From assembly GCF_003265705.1 (NCBI RefSeq), contig NW_020313057.1, positions 7,676,450 through 7,740,449 of the forward strand: 64,000 bases of DNA, written 5' to 3'. The first letter of the stretch is position 1. Each line of letters starts with the position of its first letter. Shown piece after piece: positions 57,588 through 64,000 of this stretch. The DNA is from Callorhinus ursinus (lineage: Eukaryota > Chordata > Mammalia > Carnivora > Otariidae). The position numbers and the translations under genes were made by a program. Under the pieces are notes generated by a model. The model worked only from the letters and a program-made list of their open reading frames with translations, was not told the origin of the DNA and did not search any database.

Positions 57588-57630
57588 TCATATATATGTG
57601 TGTGTGTGTGTATGTGTATATATATATCAT
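57588..57630. repeat. (TA)n/(TG)n microsatellite
   Basis: TATATATG, then (TG)9, TATGTG and TATATATATAT. It lies just beyond the LINE-1 target duplication. Confidence 0.9.
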
Positions 57631-58105
57631 ATCCTTCAGACTGGGATTTGAACCTCTCTGCTCCCTCTGTGGGGATAGTTCCTTCTCTCCTGTGGACAGC
57701 CGCCCTCCACCTTCCTGACCTACCTAACCTTTCAGATGCAGCTTCTTCTGTACATTTAGTTGTGGAGTTTGTTCTGCCAGTCTTCAATTGCTCTCTGGTT
57801 TATTGACTTTTTTTTATTTTTTTATTGTTATGTTAATCACCATATATTACATAATTTGTTTTGGTGTACTGTTCCATGATTCATTGTTTGTTCATAACAC
57901 CCAGTGCTCCATGCAGAATGTGCCCTCCTCAATACCCATCACCAGGCTAACCCATCCCCCCACCCTCCTCCCCTCCAGAACCCTCAGTTTGTTTTTCAGA
58001 GTCCATCATCTCTCCTGGTTCGTCTTGGTTTATTGACTTTGATGTGTATGATATCTAGTTGTAAATGTGGGATGAGGTGAGCCCTCCTATTCTGTCATCT
58101 TCCCA
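57631..58105 (-). mobile_element. Old LINE-1 5' end, minus strand, interrupted by a young LINE-1 3' end
   Basis: The plus strand shows antisense L1 leader text: 'GGTTTATTGACTTTGATGTG', 'TATGATATCTAGTTGTAAAT', 'GGGATGAGGTGAGC' and 'TATTCTGTCATCTTCCCAGG', which marks the usual L1 start (GGAAGATGAC...) on the minus strand near 58105. The copy at 57811-58025 sits inside it. It differs from the CpG-rich leader at 1030-2078 and from that at 61470-62580. Confidence 0.6.
57811..58025 (-). mobile_element. Short carnivoran LINE-1 3' end, reverse, exact 15-bp target duplication
   Basis: About 215 bp in reverse: TTTTTTATTTTTTTATTGTT, GTTCCATGATTCATTGTTTG, CACCCAGTGCTCCATGCAG, ending TCCTGGTTCGTCT. On its own strand it begins AGACGAACC. 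TGGTTTATTGACTTT flanks it exactly at 57796-57810 and 58026-58040. Confidence 0.94.
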
Positions 58106-58149
58106 GGCTCCCTCTAGTTGTGTGTTCTTTAGTGGAAAATGTAAACTCT

Positions 58150-58310
58150 ATCCATGTCTCCATTTCCTCATCTGTAAAGTGGAGATAATGCTAGTATTTA
58201 TCTCATAGGGTTGCAATATAAATTAAGAGAATTAATACACAGAAAGCACTTGGAACAGCCACCTGGCACACAATAAGTGCTCAATAAATGCTAGCCAAAT
58301 GTTGATGCTG
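58150..58310 (+). mobile_element. MIR, well preserved 3' half
   Basis: 'CATTTCCTCATCTGTAAAGT', 'GGAGATAATGCTAGTATTTA', 'CTCATAGGGTTGCAATATAA', 'CACCTGGCACACAATAAGTG' and 'CTCAATAAATGCTAGCC' are clear MIR text. Confidence 0.92.
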
Positions 58311-61300
58311 GATTGCAAGATCACCAGGTGACTTCTCAGAGCCAGACACTAATTCAAAGGTATGACCTTGGGAACAAAGCAAACTTTTCAGTTGCATATG
58401 GGTGCTTACTTATTAGGTAAAGTGTCACCTTAGTCTTTTTCAGTATCAGATGGGCTACAGGCCAAATCTGGAGACTAGCTTACTCTTTAAAGTCCGGGAA
58501 ATTTATCCTCAAGGCAAGAACAAAAATAATATGCTCGTGATGGGGAATTTGTGTCATAGAATGGAAATGATCTTAGGTAAGCAAATGATAACACTATGTT
58601 CCATCAGATGATAGTTTGAGAAGTTTTATGCATGCCACTCTCATTTGCTTATGTTCAATCAGAATATTAGTACTGAATTAAAAGGGTATTAGTATAGTCA
58701 CAAAATTTTTGGATTCTTTAAAAGGTCTGGAAGATAAATGTATATATAGGGATTCTGATGGCCCCACCTTCTTTAATAACTATTGGACATAATGCAGCTT
58801 GAGAAGCTCATGTCAGTAGAGGTATTCATTTCCTTTTTATCATGTCCAGCTGTACTGATATTTATGCTGATATTTTAGGTTTTAAGTTAAAGAAGAGAAT
58901 TTCAGGCCTTTAATCAGTCTCAGTTTTATTCCAAGGAAGCAATGATTAAAGGAGGAATAAAAGCAAAGTCTACTACTAGGTATTAGGAATATGGATGCAT
59001 CCCTCAATATATCTCTGCTGACATGAGTGTCTCAATCTGTATGGAGTCCAATATTCATTAAAGAGCTTGGAACTATCAGAATCCCTACATGTGAGTCTAT
59101 TTTCCAAAACTCTTAATCCAGATATCTGTGGCTCTCCTAGTACCCGTTTAAATTTAATAGGCATTAAGTACCTTTGTGGTATATGCTAAACATTTATGAG
59201 CCAAAGATGAGTAAGAAATGAACCTTGCCCTTTGGAAGTTACCAGTACTATCTAAAAGCAGGTTACAACAAAGGCATAATTACATCTTTTCCTTTTTTAA
59301 AAAAGCACTCTTTATCACTGAATTTTACATCCATTTTCAAGTTAAATTAACAGATAACAATGAAAAAACAACATTTTAGCAATCTGTCAATACATTCAAA
59401 ACAGGTGTCTGTCAGCATGTTAGTGACAGTGCCAGCTAGTGAGCTAAAATTGTATCTCCTCAATTGTTATTCTGCCGCAACAAGAGGAACTATCTAAAAT
59501 AATATAATTACCTGGCTTGTGAAGTTCCATAATTTCAAAAATGTTGGGTGGCAGCTACTAGAAAAAATACAGACTACTTTTATTTCTTTCAGTCTCATCT
59601 TTTTTCTTCTTGAACTGAGCATAAACTCTTGCTTTTTTTCCTTTTTTTAGAATTCCCAAATTCATCTTAAGAGAATTTGCCACTGCCTTCCTAAATTATA
59701 TGGGGGAAATGCCATATATGTTCAAGACAGTCAAAAGTGTACCAAATCCAAGTTGATTGTATCAGGACACCATAAAAATATGTAGCATTTATTACTTCTC
59801 AATAATGATAATCCTAAAATTGTATTTTATTCAAAGGGTCCCCAGTCTTGAGCAACTGGGCCATTCAGCAGATCAGAGCTGTTTACCCTCCTATGAGGCT
59901 TGAAAGTTATTTTTAGGAAAAGCCATGTCTCACTATATATAAATAATTTGGAAATGCAGCCTCAGCTGCTGATTCTTTTCTGCCTTAGCTGAGAAATCCT
60001 TGTTTTCTTATGAACCAAAATATTGAGTTTGAGGATTAAGGAACAGAACAGGTATAATTGCTTGCTATACAAACATATCTTGAAGGATTATATCTTGAAC
60101 ATATTTTTTTAATTGGAAAGTGACTTAGAAAAAAAGAAGACAATACTCTAGTTGGTAAAGTTATTCATGAGTTAGTAATTCTGAAAATATAACCTAGCTC
60201 TTAAAGGAAAACATCAATCATTTCATTTCCATAAAACATAGATAAATGTAATTTTGTTTCTTATATCTCATTTGGAGCTTACATTGACCCATTGACCTAT
60301 CTTCCACTGTGGCCCAACTTTGATGGGAATATTTGTCTTATTATCCAAAAGAGTAGTGATATATTTCTCTAGGAAGTATACTGCTATATAGTATACTTGG
60401 CTTTTTTTTTTCCAGAAAAAAAAAGCATCATTTCTTCAAAAACAAAAAAAGAAAAGAAAATTAAAAGAAGAAAGAAAGACAATGAATTCCACATTCTCTA
60501 ATATATACATAGCCACAAATAATAGTATATAGGTACTTACTGGTATGTTTATTGGCATACTTATTGGTATCTATATACTAGTATTTTTGCTTAGCTCTAT
60601 ATTTTCTGAATTCTGTAGTAAAAGACAAAACATGCATGAAATAGGAAATACATAAAATTGGTTAACAGACACAGATTGGTTGATGGGCTGAACATGGATA
60701 AATGGGCAAAGAGAAATAAGTATTTTAGTCATGGAAAAGAGTGTAAACAAGGGTCTTGACATAGAGTTCATCAAGGGGATAAACCTAGTGACTCAGAAAT
60801 TCTGTATTGATGATGAATAAATATGATTGAGTTCTAAAAAATATACAAGACAAAATTTCAGGCTGGTACTTTGTGAATATATTATTCATGCCAGAAATTT
60901 TTGTCTAAACTGTTTCTTGAGTATTTCCATAAAGGTTCAGAAGTTATTTCTTCATCAGACTAACAGATTCTAGTTAGGCATCAACTTTTAAAGAAAAACA
61001 AGTCAAACTACATATATGATTTTTTTAAAAAAACTTTTGAATGTTCTTCAGTACCTCTACATACTTCATAATTCTTGTTATTCCTGTTGCCATACATCTA
61101 GGATTTCAAAGGCACTTTTAATTTGGCTCCTTCTATATGCATCACTGAATAAACCCTCATTTTGAATGACTATATTTGTAACAGGCAGATTGTTAATTTA
61201 AATTCCTTGTACTGTTATAAGGCAGCAGAAGTTAATGATTTATATTTGGTTGTAAAATTTTTTATAACAACTTAAGATTCATAGTCATAGGGACAGGATT

Positions 61301-61465
61301 CAAATTCCCATTTCTAAAATCCCCTGTGCCATTTTTGCCTTTGCCCATCCATGTCTCCAGCCTCTTCACAAACATTCTTGGAGATCTACTATGTCCTGGG
61401 CACTAGGAATGTTCAAAGACATAGGAGATGTCATATGACATAATGTGGTCTCCGAAGCTGGTTTG
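58311..61465. other. No gene seen; longest stretch without recognised repeats
   Basis: About 3.1 kb, AT-rich. A worn 'GGGCACTAGGAATG' (about 61399) and 'GAACCTTGCCC' (59220) hint at an old repeat, not assignable. A-rich run at 60414-60475. Open frames (62-67 codons, minus) are unsupported. With so little repeat it is a sensible place to look for conserved regulatory DNA. Confidence 0.45.
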
Positions 61466-61469
61466 CCTA

Positions 61470-62587
61470 GGTTCAAATCCCAGAGAAGATTAATCCCCAT
61501 AATGTTTGGCTTCAAAAACCAGAGGGGCTAAATTCCCTTAGTTTGTAAATCCAGGGGGATGTGGAGCTGCAATTTAAAAGTCAGCTGACTCAGCACTGGG
61601 CAAGCTGGGAAGGCAAGTGATAGCTGGATCACTGCCCTTAAAGACAGCAGCCTACACATAGAAGCAACATAAAAACAGCAATTTACATAATGCCAGGGGC
61701 ATAAGGGAGAGAGATCTGTCCATAATGATTTCAGAGTGTGTTGGGGGACTTCTCCAAAAACAGGGAGCTAGCAGGTGTCATTTCCCACCCTCGTTCCCAG
61801 CATAAAAGCCACCTGCGAGAGGCAGGGCTGCACAGATCCTTGCTGCCTAACCTGCTGGCAGTGTGCCCTGCACCCCACTTCTCCTGAGAACTCACCCACT
61901 CCAAGGCTACTAGCCTCAGCCCTGAGCTCAAGGCCAATTTTGTTAGAACTGCACATGTGGCCCACCCAGCCAGCTGGGTGCACAGCTGCCACCTCACACT
62001 ATGTCCAGCCATGAGTACCCAGCCATCCTCACGTGTCTCGCCCAGTTGTATGTCCCCCAGCCACCATCACATGCCAGGCACAGATGCACCCAGCTACCGC
62101 CCCATGCTATACTCAGCCTCGCACCCCCAGCCACACAGGTATGAAACCCCCAACCCCTGCAGCACTTTGGGGAATCTAGCATAGGACTACTGGCCCAGCC
62201 CAAATTTTGCTAACACTGCTGCCCCACTCCCAAATTCCCCAGTGGGCACACACCCTCAGAGCTGGCCTGCCTGGGTCCCCCTAACACCACGGAGAGCAAG
62301 CACAGCCCACAACAGGCAGAGAATTTGTGCAGGTGACTGTACTGAAGGAAAAGTGACTCAGACACAACAGCGGGGTGAAAGCCACAGCCATAGGATACTG
62401 TCCTGAATGCCAGGATCTGGTGAACAGGGGATACTGTATTGAGGGCCACTCCAGGATCTCTTCTTCATAAAGACAGTACTTCAAAAGACATAACTGACTT
62501 TCTTAACACACAGAAACAGACACAGAGAGGAAGACAAAATGAGAAGACAGAGAAATCTATACCAATATAGAAATATATACCAATATA
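61470..62587 (+). mobile_element. LINE-1 5' UTR (second leader type)
   Basis: GC-rich, C-rich leader directly upstream of ORF1: 'CTAAATTCCCTTAGTTTGTA', 'GGGGGACTTCTCCAAAAACA', 'ATCCTTGCTGCCTAACCTGC', 'GAAAGCCACAGCCATAGGAT', 'CCTGAATGCCAGGATCTGG' and 'AACACACAGAAACAGACACA' follow a known mammalian L1 leader in order. Open frames on both strands at 61731-62484 come from its C-rich bias. The start is approximate. Confidence 0.75.
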
Positions 62588-63111
62588 ATGAAAGAAAAGG
62601 ACAAGGCTGTGGCCAGAGATCAAAATGAAACAGATATAAGTAACATGTCTGATAGAGAATTTAAAGTAATGATCATAAGGATACTCACTGGACTTGAGAA
62701 AAGAGAGGAAGACACAAGTGAGACCCTTAACACAGAGATGAGGAATGACATAGCAGAGATAAAGAGCTCCACGAATGAGATGAGAAACACACTTGATGGA
62801 CTAGACAGCAGGCTGGAAAAAGGAGAGGAACAAATTAGTGACCTGGAAGAGAGAGCAATGGAAAGTACTCAAGGTGAACAAAAGAGAGAAAAAACAAATA
62901 TGTGCGATGAGAATAGACTTAGGGAACTCAATGACTCCATCAAATTTAATAACATTTGTATTATAGGAGTCCTAGAAGATGAAGAGAGAGAAAAGGGAAC
63001 AGAAAATTTATTTGAAGAAATAATATATGAAAACTTCCCCAGTGTGGGGAAGGAAACAGATATCCAGATCCAGGAGGCACAGAGAATTCCCACTAAAATC
63101 AACAAAAGCAG

Positions 63112-63302
63112 GGTGCCTGGGTGGCTCAGTCATTAAGCGTCCGCCTTCGGCTCAGGTCGTGATCCCAGGGTCCCATGATCGAGCCCCACATTGGACTCCC
63201 TGCTCCGCGGGAAACCTGCTTCTCCCTCTCCCACTCCCCCTGCTTGTGTTCCCTCTCTCTCTATGTCTCTCTCTCTTTCAAATAAATAAATAAAATCTTA
63301 AA
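63112..63302 (+). mobile_element. Carnivoran SINE inside LINE-1 ORF1, exact 16-bp target duplication
   Basis: Head GGTGCCTGGGTGGCTCAG, GGGTCCCATGATCGAGCCCC, CTCTCCCACTCCCCCTGC and tail CAAATAAATAAATAAAATCT. AAATCAACAAAAGCAG is exact at 63096-63111 and 63303-63318. The inserted unit of 207 bases is a multiple of three, but the SINE brings its own stop (63134-63136). Confidence 0.95.
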
Positions 63303-63450
63303 AAATCAACAAAAGCAGACCTACACCAAGACATATTATAATTGAATTGACAAAATATAGTGATAAAGAAATAAACTTAAAAGCAGCAAGACAAAAGAAG
63401 ACAGTAACTTACAAAGAAAAACCCATAAGGCTAGCAGGAGATTTTTTTTT

Positions 63451-63654
63451 AAGATTTTTTTTTTTTTTATTCGCTTGAGACACAGAGATACAGAGAGAGA
63501 GAGAGAGAGCATGAGCAGGGAGAGAGGCAGAGGGAGGGGGAGAGGCAGGCTCCCCGCTGAGCCAGGAGTCTGATGTGGGCTCAATCCCAGGGCCCTGGGA
63601 TCATGACCTGAGCCAAAGGCAGACACTTAACCATCTGAACCACCCAGGCGCCCC
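63451..63654 (-). mobile_element. Carnivoran SINE, reverse, inside LINE-1 ORF1
   Basis: T-run, then a (GA)n tract, GGCAGGCTCCCCGCTGAG, GGGCCCTGGGATCATGACC and end CACCCAGGCGCCCC. GAGATTTTTTTTT flanks it (63438-63450 and 63655-63667). The right copy has two more T. Confidence 0.94.
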
Positions 63655-63814
63655 GAGATTTTTTTTTTTAACAGAAACTTTGCAAGTCAGAAGAAAGTGG
63701 CATGATATATTCGAAGTGCTGAATGGGAAAAATCTGCAGCCAAGAACACTCTATCCAGCAAAGCTGTCATTCAGAATAGAAGAAGAGATAAAGAGTTTCC
63801 CAGACAAAAACTAA

Positions 63815-64000
63815 AAGAGTTCATGACCACTAAACCAGCCCGGCAAGAAATATTAAAGGTGACCTTTTGAGTGGAAAGGAGAGACCAAAAGTGACCATAT
63901 AAAGGTAAGAAGCAGTAAAGATGAATATCTCTGTAAAAATTCAGTCAAGGAATTCACACACAAAAAAATGATATAAAATATAACAACATATACCCAAAAC
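63815..64000 (+). mobile_element. LINE-1 ORF1 C-terminal remnant and inter-ORF spacer, running off the window
   Basis: In a shifted frame, 'EFMTTKPARQEILK' text (about 63818-63860) completes the ORF1p C-terminus. The A-rich spacer before ORF2 follows ('AAGTCAAGG'-like, AAATGATATAAAATATAACA). ORF2 would lie beyond the right edge. Confidence 0.75.

Larger units (their letters stand above)
62588..63814 (+). pseudogene. LINE-1 ORF1 (ORF1p, RNA-binding chaperone), broken by two SINEs
   Basis: ORF1p binds L1 RNA as a trimer and is needed for retrotransposition. From the Met at 62588 the frame shows an N-terminal 'MSDREFKVMIIRILTGLEK' segment (about residues 20-38). Next comes a coiled coil (about 45-105, heptads such as 'LDGLDSRLEKGEEQISDLEE'), then the RRM-like domain with 'NNICIIGVLEDEEREKG' and 'ENFPSVGKETDIQIQEAQRI' (about 126-171). 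A SINE at 63112 ends the frame at 63136. Between the SINEs the same frame continues (63302 on, 'RPTPRHIIIEL', 'LKAARQKK', 'EKPIRLAGDFF'). After the second SINE it resumes with 'TETLQVRRKWHDIFEVL' and 'LQPRTLYPAKLSFR'. A stop follows 'FPDKN' at 63814, and the usual C-terminal text continues in another frame just after, consistent with a small (about 4-base) deletion. No stop precedes the first SINE. Confidence 0.9.

Noticed and set aside
1..64000. A bacterial-style gene cluster, prophage, or novel defence or biosynthetic system
   Set aside because: There are no operon-like gene runs, no ribosome-binding sites and no coding density. SINE and LINE content shows a mammalian non-coding region.

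Overview
The window is nuclear DNA of a carnivoran mammal. The diagnostic signal is about 23 copies of the carnivoran tRNA-Lys-related SINE (head G-G-G-G-C-G-C-C-T-G-G-G-T-G-G-C-T-C-A-G, CT-rich middle, AATAAA/ATCTTT-A tail). The copies read CTTCGGCTCAGGTCATGATC plus GGTCCTGGGATCGAG. I know that form from caniform carnivorans other than dogs (bear, mustelid and seal-like genomes) rather than the dog or cat versions. Carnivoran LINE-1 3' ends and a CpG-rich LINE-1 5' UTR agree. The species and chromosome cannot be fixed from the sequence.

I found no host protein-coding gene, no exon with convincing splice context and no structural RNA gene. Nearly every open frame is short and either lies inside a mobile element or is a chance frame in AT-rich DNA. 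The only protein signatures I recognise belong to mobile elements: LINE-1 ORF1p (62588-63814, broken), LINE-1 ORF2p pieces in several places, and a decayed hAT-family transposase on the minus strand (about 40.4-42.0 kb).

Layout. 1-2078: a minus-strand carnivoran LINE-1 with its 5' UTR and a piece of ORF2 but no ORF1. 2.1-6.1 kb: mostly unassigned, with two SINEs, a possible solo LTR and an unexplained minus-strand open frame. 6.1-10.1 kb: a mosaic of old LINE-1 pieces carrying SINEs and a tiny, recent-looking LINE-1 3' end. 10.1-20.1 kb: mostly unassigned AT-rich DNA with SINEs, LINE-1 fragments and a Tigger-like DNA transposon. 20.8-24.7 kb: an old LINE-1 with SINE insertions, then antisense LINE-1. 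24.9-25.3 kb: a complete MaLR-type solo LTR. 28.1-29.1 kb: a SINE cluster with a nest and a twice-used target site. 32.3-33.2 kb: a 43-bp tandem triplicate next to a MER21-like LTR. 35512-35611: a 100-base assembly gap inside a SINE. 40.4-42.0 kb: the hAT remnant. 43.2-47.4 kb: LINE-1 pieces. 48.5-49.2 kb: LINE-1, MER5A-like DNA transposon and SINE. 56.7-58.3 kb: microsatellites, two LINE-1 3' ends and a MIR. 61.5-64.0 kb: a LINE-1 with 5' UTR and ORF1, interrupted by two SINEs and running off the right edge.

The value of the window lies in retrotransposition history. Target-site duplications are readable for many insertions, nesting gives relative ages, and two LINE-1 3' ends share almost the same 5' break point just after a G-run. 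No cellular pathway or novel gene system is supported.
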